The notes under the pieces were generated by a model, which searched no databases, was not told the DNA's origin, and saw nothing but the letters and a program-made list of their open reading frames with translations. 64,000 nucleotides of DNA from Shimia_B sp039815465 (GTDB lineage: Bacteria; Pseudomonadota; Alphaproteobacteria; Rhodobacterales; Rhodobacteraceae): positions 26,729 to 90,728 of the forward strand of contig JBCBZG010000016.1 of assembly GCA_039815465.1 (NCBI GenBank), in the 5' to 3' direction. Positions 34,493-43,349 of this stretch are shown here, one piece after another (position 1 is the stretch's first letter; each line of letters begins with the position of its first letter). The translations under genes and the position numbers were made by a program.

Positions 34493-36034
34493 ATGGCACA
34501 GAATGGTCTTTTTGTCGGGGGCGGCGGCGACGGGTACGGCACGGCGCAAGAGCTGCTTTTGAACTACGCCAACCGCCACGGGCTGATCGCTGGGGCGACC
34601 GGCACCGGCAAGACGGTGACGCTGCAAATTCTAGCCGAAAGCTTTTCCTCCCAGGGCGTCCCGGTCTTTTTGTCAGATGTCAAAGGCGACCTGTCGGGCT
34701 TGGCGAAAGCGGGGCGGGCGGACTTTAAGCTCCATGACGCGTTCACAAGCCGCGCGGCGACCATCGGGTTTGAGGACTATACTTACGAGGCCTTTCCGGT
34801 GACGTTCTGGGACCTCTTCGGCGACCAGGGCCACCCCGTGCGCACAACGGTCGCAGAAATGGGCCCGCTCCTCATTGCGCGGCTCCTGGAGCTGACCGAG
34901 GCGCAGGAGGGGATCCTCAACATCGCCTTTCGGGTGGCCGATGAACAAGGTCTGCCGCTTTTGGATCTTAAGGACCTGCAAGCGCTGCTCGTGTGGGTGG
35001 GCGAAAACGGGCGTCAGCTTAGCTTACGGTACGGCAATGTCAGTGCGGCCTCGGTGGGTGCGATCCAGCGGCGGCTTCTTGTGTTGGAAAACCAAGGCGC
35101 GGCGCGGCTCTTTGGCGAACCCGCGCTGGCGCTGTCGGACATCATGGCGCGCGACGCAGATGGCCGCGGGCGCATCAACATCCTGGCGGCCGATAAACTC
35201 ATGGCCGCCCCGCGGCTCTACGCCACTTTTCTGTTGTGGCTCCTGTCCGAACTCTTTGAGGAGCTGCCAGAGGTCGGCGACCCCGATAAGCCTAAGCTGG
35301 TCTTTTTCTTCGACGAGGCGCACCTGCTCTTTGACGACGCGCCCAAAGCGCTGGTCGACAAGGTCGAACAGGTTGCGCGGCTTATCCGGTCCAAAGGGGT
35401 GGGCGTCTATTTCATCACCCAGAACCCCGACGACATCCCGGAGGATATCTTGGGCCAGCTCGGCAACCGCGTGCAGCACGCGCTGCGCGCCTTTACTGCG
35501 CGCGACCGCAAAGCGCTGCGCATGGCCGCAGAGACTTATCGCGAAAACCCTGCCTTCGACACCGAAACTGCCATCCGCGAGGTCGGCGTGGGGGAGGCCG
35601 TGACATCGTTCCTTGAACGCAAGGGCATTCCGGGCGTGGTCGAGCGGACGCTGATCCGCCCGCCATCGAGCCAGCTTGGTCCGATCACAGACAGCGAACG
35701 GCGCGATGTCATGGCGCTGAGCCCGATCGAGGGCAAATACGAGGCGCTGAAAGACCGCGAAAGCGCCTATGAGATGCTCATGGCCCGCGCAGATAAGGCC
35801 GCGAAAGAGGCGGAAGTCGCCGAAGCGCAGGAGGATGAGGCGCCCCCCGCCGAACGCGAGTTCCGCACCGCACGCCGGTTTTCCGGCACCCGCGTCGCCC
35901 GATCCAGCGCCCGACGCACGCGCAGCGGTGGCGTCGGTGACGCGCTCGGCCAAGCGCTCATTAAGGAGCTGCGGGGCACCACGGGACGCCGCATCGTGCG
36001 CGGCGTGCTCGGGAGCTTGTTCAAGGGCCGCTAA
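34493..36034 (+). CDS. DUF853 / HerA-like P-loop ATPase
   Basis: A 513-residue ATPase of the DUF853 group, related to HerA/FtsK DNA-pumping ATPases. Walker A is GATGTGKT near residue 35; Walker B is LVFFFDEAHLLF near residue 275. Characteristic text includes FLSDVKGDLSGLAKAG and YFITQNPDDIPEDILGQLGN. The C-terminal 100 residues are charged and Ala-rich, ending in RGTTGRRIVRGVLGSLFKGR. The ATG at 34493 follows TGGAG; the longer open frame (to 34334) has no support. The cellular role of this group is not established; DNA processing is assumed from homology. It converges with a 150-residue NTF2-like protein gene, the stops overlapping. Confidence 0.85.
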   Translation: MAQNGLFVGGGGDGYGTAQELLLNYANRHGLIAGATGTGKTVTLQILAESFSSQGVPVFLSDVKGDLSGLAKAGRADFKLHDAFTSRAATIGFEDYTYEAFPVTFWDLFGDQGHPVRTTVAEMGPLLIARLLELTEAQEGILNIAFRVADEQGLPLLDLKDLQALLVWVGENGRQLSLRYGNVSAASVGAIQRRLLVLENQGAARLFGEPALALSDIMARDADGRGRINILAADKLMAAPRLYATFLLWLLSELFEELPEVGDPDKPKLVFFFDEAHLLFDDAPKALVDKVEQVARLIRSKGVGVYFITQNPDDIPEDILGQLGNRVQHALRAFTARDRKALRMAAETYRENPAFDTETAIREVGVGEAVTSFLERKGIPGVVERTLIRPPSSQLGPITDSERRDVMALSPIEGKYEALKDRESAYEMLMARADKAAKEAEVAEAQEDEAPPAEREFRTARRFSGTRVARSSARRTRSGGVGDALGQALIKELRGTTGRRIVRGVLGSLFKGR

Positions 36035-36483
36035 CGGTCGCCCGGCTCCTTTCCGATCAGCACATCGGTCACAGCTTGATAGGTGGAGGCATAGCGGCTT
36101 TCGGCAATCTTCCAGGTGCCGTCTATCCGCCGTAGGACGCCGTGGGCGTAGGTCTCTTCCCCCAGTTGCCCAGACTTGAACAGGTACTTGGACACAAATG
36201 TCGCCTCCACCGCATCGGGGCCGCGAAACTCGGCGACGATGAGCGTCCGGTGCAGGTCCACGACCTCTTCGGTTCCAAAAAAGGCCGTCATCCGATCAAA
36301 GATGGCGCGCAGCTCTGCATCCTCGGAGATGACCCTGTCACCGTCAAAGCTTCCGATGAGCTGCGGCAGATGGCAACACGCTTTAAAACGGGCGTAGTCA
36401 CCCGTTAAGTAGGCCACCCGGGTTTCTTCCAACACGTGGTTGGCGACGGCCCGTGCCGCACGGTCTGAACTGGTATCCCCCAT
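36031..36483 (-). CDS. NTF2-like small protein, function unknown
   Basis: A 150-residue cytoplasmic protein. The sequence pattern (YLTGDYARFKACCHLPQLIG, FGTEEVVDLHRTLIVAEFRG, RIDGTWKIAESRYAS) fits an NTF2/SnoaL-like alpha+beta fold, but I cannot name a family. It is not a close relative of the large SnoaL proteins at 4-12 kb. It starts six bases before the stop of the CorC/HlyC-type gene upstream, so it is probably the second gene of that operon. Its stop overlaps that of the convergent ATPase gene. Confidence 0.6.
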   Translation of the reverse strand: MGDTSSDRAARAVANHVLEETRVAYLTGDYARFKACCHLPQLIGSFDGDRVISEDAELRAIFDRMTAFFGTEEVVDLHRTLIVAEFRGPDAVEATFVSKYLFKSGQLGEETYAHGVLRRIDGTWKIAESRYASTYQAVTDVLIGKEPGDR

Positions 36484-36489
36484 CGCCCC

Positions 36490-37779
36490 CTAAAGCGCGC
36501 GAACCTTGAGCTTGGTGATCCGGTTTGCCTCCTTTTCGAGGACCTCAAACCGGAAGCCGTGAAAGCTAAAGACCTGCCCGACCGTGGGAATCATCTGCGC
36601 CTCATGGATCACAAGGCCCGCGACTGTGTTGGCCTCATCGTCGGGGAGGCTCCAGTCATGGGCGCGGTTAAGATCGCGGATCGTCATGGCCCCATCAATC
36701 AGGTACTGCCCATCCCCGGTCGTCGCGACCTCCTCCTCCTCGTGGTCGAATTCGTCGGCGATTTCGCCCACAATTTCTTCCAAGATGTCTTCGAGCGTGA
36801 GTAGTCCTTGGAGAGAGCCGTATTCGTCAACCACCAGCGCGAAATGGGCGCGGCGGCGCAAGAATTCGCGCATCTGATCGTCAAGTGTCGTGGTTTCGGG
36901 CACAAAATAAGGCTCCATCGCCACGTCGAGCACGTCAAACTCCGCCACGTCGCGGCGCACCATTCGGTCCATCGCCCGCGCGAGGTCCTTGGCGTGAATC
37001 ACGCCCACGATGTTTTCAGGGTCATCTTTGTAAAGCGGCAGGCGGGTGTGGCGGCTTTGGAGGCATAAGGACAGGATTTCGCGCGGGGGCAGCGCGCTAT
37101 CGATCATCTCGATGCCCGAGCGGTGCAGCATGATCTCTTCGACGGTGCGCTCTGCTAGGTCGAGCGCGCCGAGGATCCGGTCGCGATCCTCCTTTTCGAC
37201 GATCCCCTCCTGCTGGCCGAGGCTCAGCGCGCCTGCGATCTCTTCTCGTACCGCAAGCACATTCGCGCCCGGGTCGATGCGCACCCCAAAGAGCCGCAGC
37301 ACGCCGCGGACAAGGAACCGCACCGCGCGCACCACGGGGGAGAATACGGTGACCACAAAGGAGATCGGGCGCGCCACGGTGGAGGCCGCCGTTTCGGCAT
37401 TGGTGATCGCGTAGGTCTTGGGCAGCACCTCCGCGAAGATGAGCACGAGCAGCGTCATCACAAAGGTCGCAATCGCCACGCCCCCCTCGCCAAAGGCGCG
37501 GGTAAAGAGCGCGGTCGCCAGCGACGTGGCCAAGATGTTGACGAGGTTGTTGCCCAGCAGCACCGACCCGATCAGGCGCTCATTATCTTCGGTGATCTCA
37601 AGCGCGCGCTCTGCGCCTTTCGAGCCCTTGGAGGCTTGCGATTGTAGCTTGCCCCGGGAGGCCGCGGTGAGCGCAGTTTCCGAGCCTGAGAAAAAGCCAG
37701 AAAGCACCAGAAGGAACAGGATCGCCCCGCCCGTCATCCAAAACGCGCCGTCAAGCGCCGCCATTGCTGTGTCAGTCAT
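36490..37779 (-). CDS. CNNM/CorC-HlyC family membrane protein with CBS domains
   Basis: A 429-residue inner-membrane protein. The DUF21/CNNM membrane domain (residues about 15-170: LSGFFSGSETALTAASRGKL, FAEVLPKTYAIT) is followed by a CBS pair (RTVEEIMLHRSGIEMIDSAL, YGSLQGLLTLEDILEEIVGE) and a C-terminal CorC_HlyC domain (MTIRDLNRAHDWSLPDDEAN, TVAGLVIHE). Members are linked to magnesium or cobalt export and are often annotated as haemolysins. The HLYC-type text is complete and no residue is missing that I can see. Probably transcribed with the small NTF2-like gene downstream. Confidence 0.88.
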   Translation of the reverse strand: MTDTAMAALDGAFWMTGGAILFLLVLSGFFSGSETALTAASRGKLQSQASKGSKGAERALEITEDNERLIGSVLLGNNLVNILATSLATALFTRAFGEGGVAIATFVMTLLVLIFAEVLPKTYAITNAETAASTVARPISFVVTVFSPVVRAVRFLVRGVLRLFGVRIDPGANVLAVREEIAGALSLGQQEGIVEKEDRDRILGALDLAERTVEEIMLHRSGIEMIDSALPPREILSLCLQSRHTRLPLYKDDPENIVGVIHAKDLARAMDRMVRRDVAEFDVLDVAMEPYFVPETTTLDDQMREFLRRRAHFALVVDEYGSLQGLLTLEDILEEIVGEIADEFDHEEEEVATTGDGQYLIDGAMTIRDLNRAHDWSLPDDEANTVAGLVIHEAQMIPTVGQVFSFHGFRFEVLEKEANRITKLKVRAL

Positions 37780-37820
37780 GGCCGGGATATGCAGTGGGGC
37801 AGGGGGGCTGACAAGGGGGG

Positions 37821-37866
37821 CAAATTTCTTTCAAAGAAATTTGGAAAGGCTTTTTGCAAAAGCCTT
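37821..37866. repeat. Double-hairpin dispersed repeat, copy 2
   Basis: A 23-base palindrome at 37821-37843 (arms CAAATTTCTTT and AAAGAAATTTG around one C) and AAGGCTTTTTGCAAAAGCCTT at 37846-37866. This is the reverse-oriented counterpart of the element at 2686-2730. It lies between the start of the CorC/HlyC gene and the stop of xerD, downstream of xerD on its strand by only a few bases. Confidence 0.75.
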
Positions 37867-37871
37867 GGTTC

Positions 37872-38783
37872 CTAGCTCTCAGGTGATGCGAGCGGGTGGC
37901 GGGTGAGCACAAGCTCGCTCAGGCGCTCCTCGAGCACATGGGTGTAGATTTCTGTCGTGGCCACATCCGCGTGGCCGAGCAGCGTTTGGATCGCACGCAA
38001 ATCCGCACCATTGGCGAGGAGGTGGGTGGCAAACGCGTGCCGCAGGGTATGTGGCGTGACGGTCGCCGGGCTTACGCCGCCGGCCACTGCCAGCTCTTTG
38101 ATCATCGCGTAAAACGCGTGACGCGTCAGGTGCCCCAGTTTTCCGCGGGACGGAAAGAGGAACTTGGGCGTCGGGCCGTCTTGCGCGTCGAGATGGGCAA
38201 GCCAGGTCGCCGTCGCCGCGCGTGCGGGCGGCGACAGCGGCACCATGCGCTCTTTGCCCCCTTTGCCGCGCACGAGCAGCATCCGCGGATCGCCGCGTGC
38301 AGCTGCGCAGGGCAGCGACACGAGCTCCGACACACGCATCCCCGTGGCGTAGAGCAGCTCCATCAGGCAGGTGGCGCGCAGCTGAGCGGCTTGCGTGCGT
38401 CCGTGCGTGCGCGCCGCCGCAAGAAGCGCGTCGACCTCTGCCACGCTGAGGGTCTTGGGTAGGCGCACATCGCGACCGGGGCCGCGGATCTGAATGGCGG
38501 GGTTGTCGCTGCGCAGGCCTTCTTCGAAGCTGAACCGGTAGATTTGCTTGATGGACGACAGCCGCCGCGCGCGCGTCGACGTGGCCAGCCCTTGCGCGGC
38601 GCAATGCACAAGGTAGTCTTCGATCCCCTCCCGTTCGGCACCGATCAGCGTCCCTCCGCGCCGGGAAAGCCAGGTGGAGAAATCTAGCAGGTCCCGGCCA
38701 TAGGCTGCTTGGGTGTTTTCGGACGCGTCAAGTTCCGCCGCCTGGGCCTCTAGGAAGGCAGAGATGAGGTGGGCGTCCTTCAC
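37872..38783 (-). CDS. xerD: Tyrosine recombinase XerD
   Basis: A 303-residue site-specific recombinase that resolves chromosome dimers at dif with XerC. The SAM-like core-binding domain (residues about 5-90: YGRDLLDFSTWLSRRG) is followed by the catalytic domain with all conserved residues: Arg in TGMRVSELVSLP, Lys in RGKGGKERMVPL, HxxR in HTLRHAFATHLLANG, His in LLGHADVATTE and the Tyr nucleophile in IYTHV. Length and position next to aroK-aroB fit the chromosomal housekeeping enzyme, not a phage integrase. Its ATG overlaps the stop of the upstream 522-residue protein gene (ATGA). Confidence 0.92.
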   Translation of the reverse strand: MKDAHLISAFLEAQAAELDASENTQAAYGRDLLDFSTWLSRRGGTLIGAEREGIEDYLVHCAAQGLATSTRARRLSSIKQIYRFSFEEGLRSDNPAIQIRGPGRDVRLPKTLSVAEVDALLAAARTHGRTQAAQLRATCLMELLYATGMRVSELVSLPCAAARGDPRMLLVRGKGGKERMVPLSPPARAATATWLAHLDAQDGPTPKFLFPSRGKLGHLTRHAFYAMIKELAVAGGVSPATVTPHTLRHAFATHLLANGADLRAIQTLLGHADVATTEIYTHVLEERLSELVLTRHPLASPES

Positions 38784-40348
38784 CGCGTGAGGAGCGCGAG
38801 GTGGAGCGCGGCGCGGCGCGCGCTGTCTTCGAGGCCCACGCGCCGCAACGTGGCGAGCGCGTCCGCGACGCCAGTGAAATCCCCGGCTGTGGCGGCGTCG
38901 AGGTCGCCGAGCGCCTTTAGGATCGTCTCACCCAGGCTGGCGTTGCCCTCCGGCGGGTTTTCTGGGGACGCGCGGAACCCGTCCAAGAGTGCAGCGATCC
39001 GCGGGGCCGTCGATGTCACGCCGAGCACATCACCCACCGCAATAGCCTGAAGCGGCTCAGGAACCGCCTCTCGCGCGCTTTCATAGCGGTCAGACAGCAA
39101 AAGGAGCTTGGCCTGCGCCGTGGCGGCCTCCGGCGCCAGCGACATTACGGGGTCGAGGCGATCTGCGACCATGGTGGCCAGCGCGGGCAACAGCCCCGCT
39201 GCGCCCATAGCCGCAACAGCGTCGCGCAGGGCGGGCCCAACCTCCGAAGGTTCCCCGGCTCGCAACGCGGCATCAAGGGTTTGGACGGCATCCGCACGGT
39301 CCCAAACCGACCCAGAGGCGGCAGGCACGCGTGCGGTGTATAGCTCAAAGAGCCGTGCGGGCGGCACGGCGCCCGTGCGCACCAGCCGTTCGGCGGCGTC
39401 AATCTGTGCCTTCCAGCCCATGGCAGGGCGCAGGTCTGACAACGCATAGACCCGCGGCAAGTTCTCGGTGGGAAGCGGTGCGCCCACGGCCTCCTTCATG
39501 CGGAAGTCGAGCGGCGTGACGGGCCCCGCAAGTGTGAACCGGTCCTGTGCATCTGCCAGTTCGGGATCAAGGAACGCGGCCAAAAGCGCGCCGCGGTCGG
39601 CAGGCATGTCACCCAGCACGAGCGCGCCTTGCAGCGCCAACGCTGCCGCGTTCCAGTCGCCCACCCGTGCCAAACACACGATCCGCAGCGCGATATCGTC
39701 GGACAGCGCCGCGTTGTCGCGCCACTGCGCACAGGCGCGGTCCTCCTCCCCCAGGATAAAGGCGAGATCGGCGTAGTGTGTGAAAAGATCAGGCGTGAGA
39801 GTCACGCGCGTCTCTTCAAAAAGCGCCATAGCTTCGTCGGCGGCCGCGATTTCGCGCAGATGTGCCACGCGCCAGGCCAAAAACTCTGCCGCGCTCGCAC
39901 CCTCTGGCGGGTTCGTGCGGGCAATCAAAAGCCGCTTGCGGAGCTCGGCGACCGGCGCCAGCGTTTCCGCCGGAAGCGCGTCCATAGCCCGCGACAGCGT
40001 GGACAGCGACGAGCCGGACCAAAGCGTGGCCGGTATCCCGCTGGCCGCAGGGGCAAGGAGACCCGCCCCCCCGTCACCGCCATCGAGCGGTGCGGTCGCG
40101 ACACTGGGCGCCGCGGCACTATTGGGAATGTCGCGCGGGGTCAGGGCGTCCTTGGAAATTGCAGCCTCCGCCGGGGGAACGGCAAGCCAGTCGATGACAG
40201 ACAGGGGCGCGGCCTGAACCGCTGCGGCGTTTGCGCCGCCACCAGGCAAGGCCGCTTCCAACGTTGACGGGGTGGATGGGCCCTGCGCCGCCACGGGGAG
40301 CGCCGCCAAAAGACCCAGACCCAAGCTGATGAGGCGTGCGCTACTCAA
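38780..40348 (-). CDS. Exported alpha-helical repeat protein of unknown function
   Basis: A protein of about 522 residues with a signal peptide (RLISLGLGLLAALPVAAQ). A Pro/Ala-rich linker to about residue 100 precedes a long, Ala/Leu-rich helical region that looks like degenerate TPR repeats (HYADLAFILGEEDRACAQWR, LARVGDWNAAALALQGALVL). I do not recognise the family; it resembles conserved hypothetical proteins found next to xerD. Start: TTG at 40348, six bases after a GGAGG inside the preceding gene; TTG at 40354 is in frame but too close to that site. Both starts overlap the small upstream gene. Probably periplasmic. Confidence 0.7.
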   Translation of the reverse strand: MSSARLISLGLGLLAALPVAAQGPSTPSTLEAALPGGGANAAAVQAAPLSVIDWLAVPPAEAAISKDALTPRDIPNSAAAPSVATAPLDGGDGGAGLLAPAASGIPATLWSGSSLSTLSRAMDALPAETLAPVAELRKRLLIARTNPPEGASAAEFLAWRVAHLREIAAADEAMALFEETRVTLTPDLFTHYADLAFILGEEDRACAQWRDNAALSDDIALRIVCLARVGDWNAAALALQGALVLGDMPADRGALLAAFLDPELADAQDRFTLAGPVTPLDFRMKEAVGAPLPTENLPRVYALSDLRPAMGWKAQIDAAERLVRTGAVPPARLFELYTARVPAASGSVWDRADAVQTLDAALRAGEPSEVGPALRDAVAAMGAAGLLPALATMVADRLDPVMSLAPEAATAQAKLLLLSDRYESAREAVPEPLQAIAVGDVLGVTSTAPRIAALLDGFRASPENPPEGNASLGETILKALGDLDAATAGDFTGVADALATLRRVGLEDSARRAALHLALLTR

Positions 40349-40490
40349 GCTCAACCTCCACCGGGACCGTTACATTGGTTGAGGGAGGTGTGAAATCAGC
40401 GCCCAGGAAGGGGCCGATATAGGCATACGCCACAAGTCCAATGGCCGCGGCAATCACCACGTAGATCAAAAATCGTAGCAGTCGCCCCAT
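40341..40490 (-). CDS. Small single-pass membrane protein (49 aa)
   Basis: A 49-residue open frame that begins MGRLLRFLIYVVIAAAIGLV and continues AYAYIGPFLGADFTPPSTNV, ending in an acidic VEVELE. It has a basic N-terminus, one membrane helix and a short external tail. It overlaps the start of the 522-residue protein gene by eight bases, and the GGAGG for that gene lies in its last codons, which argues for translational coupling and therefore for the small gene being real. No known family; perhaps an anchor or partner of the downstream protein. Confidence 0.7.
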   Translation of the reverse strand: MGRLLRFLIYVVIAAAIGLVAYAYIGPFLGADFTPPSTNVTVPVEVELE

Positions 40491-40628
40491 GGCTCGCTCT
40501 CCGGCGGTTGGTGCCTGTCATTTGCCTCTGAGGTGGGTATAACCATTCGTGGCCGAAACTTCACTATCTTCTGTACATTCGGACAAAAGATAAGCGATGG
40601 CTGGCCGATGACTGACCGAGGGCCCGCG

Positions 40629-41204
40629 ATGACACAGGCAGCTTTTCCGGAAACTCAGCCACGGCTCAAGCGCACGGTGGTGCTGGTGGGGATGATGGGC
40701 TCTGGCAAAACGGCCATCGGCAAAACGCTTGCGTCCCAGCTTGGCGTGGCCTTCCGCGACAGCGATGAGGCGCTGGTGGAAGCCGCCAATATGTCGATCC
40801 CGGAGATTTTTGAGCGTGATGGCGAGGCGTTTTTTCGCGAGAAGGAGGCGCAGATCATTGCCCGTCTCATGGACCTGGCGCCGGGCGTCTTGTCGACCGG
40901 CGGCGGTGCGTTTCTCAACCCCGCCACGCGCGATGTGATCGCGGCCCGCGGGATTTCGGTGTGGCTCAAGGCGGATATCGAGCTCCTGTGGGAAAGGGTC
41001 CGGCACAAAGACACCCGCCCGCTTTTGCGCACGCCAGATCCCCGCGCGACGCTCGAGGCGCTTTTGCGCGACCGGACGCCACATTATGCCCAGGCCACCC
41101 TGGCGGTGGAGGCGCAGGCGGCCTATTCCATCCACGAAATGACCCTCGCCGTGATCGACGCGCTCGCAACGCGGCCTGATGTTTTGGACCTGCCCGATGC
41201 CTAA
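40629..41204 (+). CDS. aroK: Shikimate kinase AroK
   Basis: A 191-residue cytoplasmic enzyme phosphorylating shikimate, step five of the chorismate pathway. Walker A is GMMGSGKTAIGK; the shikimate-binding Asp is in FRDSDEALVE; the GGGAFLNPATRD loop and the lid residues (RPLLRTPDP) are present. The ATG at 40629 follows GAGGG; an in-frame ATG at 40608 would add seven residues. Divergent from the small membrane protein gene. The stop overlaps the aroB start by eight bases, so both enzymes are co-translated. Confidence 0.94.
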   Translation: MTQAAFPETQPRLKRTVVLVGMMGSGKTAIGKTLASQLGVAFRDSDEALVEAANMSIPEIFERDGEAFFREKEAQIIARLMDLAPGVLSTGGGAFLNPATRDVIAARGISVWLKADIELLWERVRHKDTRPLLRTPDPRATLEALLRDRTPHYAQATLAVEAQAAYSIHEMTLAVIDALATRPDVLDLPDA

Positions 41205-42312
41205 CACGATGATCAACACCGTCCATGTCCCGCTTGGGGATAGGGCCTATGACGTGCTGGTGGGGGCGGGGCTTTTGGGCGATGCGGGCGCGCATATCGC
41301 ACCGCTCTTGCGGCGCCCGCGCGTGGCGATCGTGACGGACGCGCATGTCGCCGCGCTCCACCTGCCTGTGCTGGAGGCGTCGTTGGCCGCGGCGGGCATC
41401 GCCTCAAGCGCGCTTACGTTGCCGCCGGGGGAGGCGACAAAGAGCTGGGGACCGCTGCAAAGCTGCGTTGAATGGCTTTTGAGTGAAAAGGTCGAACGCG
41501 GCGACATCGTCATCGCGCTCGGCGGTGGTGTGATTGGCGATCTCGTGGGCTTCGCGGCCGCCATCCTGCGGCGCGGGGTGCGCTTTGTGCAAATCCCCAC
41601 CTCGCTTTTGGCCCAGGTCGACAGCTCCGTCGGGGGTAAAACGGGCATCAACGCGCCCCACGGCAAAAACCTGATCGGAGCGTTTCACCAGCCCAGCCTT
41701 GTCCTCGCAGATATCGGCGTTTTGGAGACCCTCACGCCCCGCGATTTTCGCGCGGGCTATGGGGAGGTCGTGAAATACGGCCTTCTTGGCGACGCGGCAT
41801 TCTTTGAGTGGTTGGAGGCGCATGGCCCGGCGCTCGCCGCAGGCGATGCCGCGGCACGGCTCCATGCTGTGACGCGATCGGTGCAGATGAAAGCCGACAT
41901 CGTCGCCCGCGACGAGACGGAGCAGGGCGACCGCGCGCTTTTGAACTTGGGCCACACGTTCTGCCATGCGCTTGAAGCGGCAACAGGGTATTCCGACAGG
42001 CTGTTGCACGGGGAAGGGGTCGCCATCGGCTGCGCGCTCGCGGCGGACCTATCGGCACGCCTGGGCCTTGCCCCGCAAGAGGATCCAGGCCGGGTCGCGG
42101 CTCATCTCACTGCCATGGGGATGAAGACGCGCCTGTCGGACATCGCAGGCGACTTGCCCGGGCCGGACGCGCTTCTGGATCTCATGGGGCAGGACAAAAA
42201 GGTCATCGATGGTACGCTCCGCTTTATCCTGATGCGCGGGATCGGTGCGGCATTCGTGACATCTGACGTGCCCCGCGATATCGTGGCGGCGGTGCTCGCG
42301 GACGCGGCATGA
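41197..42312 (+). CDS. aroB: 3-dehydroquinate synthase AroB
   Basis: A 371-residue enzyme that makes 3-dehydroquinate from DAHP using NAD and a metal ion. The NAD-binding motif GGGVIGDLVGFAA and the conserved PTSLLAQVDSSVGGKTGIN are seen. Metal ligands are Glu in YGEVVKYG and His in NLGHTFCHA and LLHGEGVAIG. The start ATG at 41197 overlaps the aroK stop; ATG at 41209 is a possible alternative. The last bases overlap the next gene as ATGA. Confidence 0.95.
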   Translation: MPNTMINTVHVPLGDRAYDVLVGAGLLGDAGAHIAPLLRRPRVAIVTDAHVAALHLPVLEASLAAAGIASSALTLPPGEATKSWGPLQSCVEWLLSEKVERGDIVIALGGGVIGDLVGFAAAILRRGVRFVQIPTSLLAQVDSSVGGKTGINAPHGKNLIGAFHQPSLVLADIGVLETLTPRDFRAGYGEVVKYGLLGDAAFFEWLEAHGPALAAGDAAARLHAVTRSVQMKADIVARDETEQGDRALLNLGHTFCHALEAATGYSDRLLHGEGVAIGCALAADLSARLGLAPQEDPGRVAAHLTAMGMKTRLSDIAGDLPGPDALLDLMGQDKKVIDGTLRFILMRGIGAAFVTSDVPRDIVAAVLADAA

Positions 42313-43349
42313 GATTTGCGCTGGCGCTTTTGGTCTGTGCGGTGCAGGCGGGGTGCGCGGCCTATCCGCCGCCCTTTGGCCCGCCTGACCCGCGCGCGAC
42401 CCAACACCTTATCCACGTCGTCACCACCCGCGGGCCGGAGGCTATCGCCGCTCAAGCCGAGCTTTTCGGCGCCGACCGGAGGGAGGTTTTGTCATACGGG
42501 CAAATGCGCGTCTCCGTGCCGCCGGATCACCAGCCTGGCGTCATTGCCTGGCCCGGGCGACATCCCACCGCGGCAGAGAATTTTCTGGTCACGGGCGTCC
42601 TGCAAAAAGACAGCAAGGCGGACTTCCTAAGGGCCATCCCCGAGGCGGAGGAGACGGTCCTCTTTGTCCACGGGTTCAACAACACGGTGCCCGAGGCTGC
42701 ATTCCAGCTCGCCCAGATCCGCCATGACTTTAAGGTGCGTGTGCCCACGGTCCTGTTTGCCTGGCCGTCGGCGGCGGATGTGCGTGGATATCTTTATGAT
42801 CGGGACTCAGTGCTCTTTTCGCGCAATGATTTGGCCCGGACCCTCCGCGACCTGACAAGGGCGCGGGGCAAGGTGCTCATCGTGGCGCATTCCATGGGCA
42901 GCCTCTTAACGATGGAGGCGCTTCGGCAGCTCGCACTCACGGGCGACCACGCCACACTGCGCCGCATCAGCGGCATCACCCTGATCGCGCCCGATATCGA
43001 TAAGGACCTCTTTGCGCGCCAGGTCCGCACCATTGGCACGCTGCCGCAACCCTTTGTCGTCTTTGTGGCACAGACCGATCCCGCGCTTGCAATTGCCGGA
43101 TTCCTGACCGGGCGGCGGGAGAGGTTGGGGAATGTCTCCGAGGCGTCGGACTTTAGCGGGTTGCCGATCACCGTCGTCGACCTCACCGCCTTTGGGGAGG
43201 AGGTCAGCGGCACAGACCATCACCAGATCGCGCTGACGTCACCGGGGGCGATTTCCCTCCTCCGGCGCGTGTTGGCCGGTGATGCCAGCGCGCTCGACGC
43301 GATTTCGCCCTACGTCCTGCAAGAGGGCGGATTGGCCGACACGCGGTGA
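42309..43349 (+). CDS. DUF900 alpha/beta hydrolase, probable lipoprotein
   Basis: A 346-residue hydrolase of the DUF900 group. The signal MRFALALLVCAVQAGC ends in a lipobox-like QAGC, so the protein is probably lipid-anchored in the envelope, although Gln at -3 is unusual. Core features are the oxyanion strand VLFVHGFNNTVPEAAFQLAQ, VLFAWPSAADVRGYLYDRD and the nucleophile elbow AHSMGSLLTMEAL with Ser in GHSxG form (here HSMGS). The substrate of this group is not known. Start overlaps aroB by ATGA; the stop overlaps the gluconokinase start as GTGA, making a four-gene operon with aroK and aroB. Confidence 0.85.
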   Translation: MRFALALLVCAVQAGCAAYPPPFGPPDPRATQHLIHVVTTRGPEAIAAQAELFGADRREVLSYGQMRVSVPPDHQPGVIAWPGRHPTAAENFLVTGVLQKDSKADFLRAIPEAEETVLFVHGFNNTVPEAAFQLAQIRHDFKVRVPTVLFAWPSAADVRGYLYDRDSVLFSRNDLARTLRDLTRARGKVLIVAHSMGSLLTMEALRQLALTGDHATLRRISGITLIAPDIDKDLFARQVRTIGTLPQPFVVFVAQTDPALAIAGFLTGRRERLGNVSEASDFSGLPITVVDLTAFGEEVSGTDHHQIALTSPGAISLLRRVLAGDASALDAISPYVLQEGGLADTR

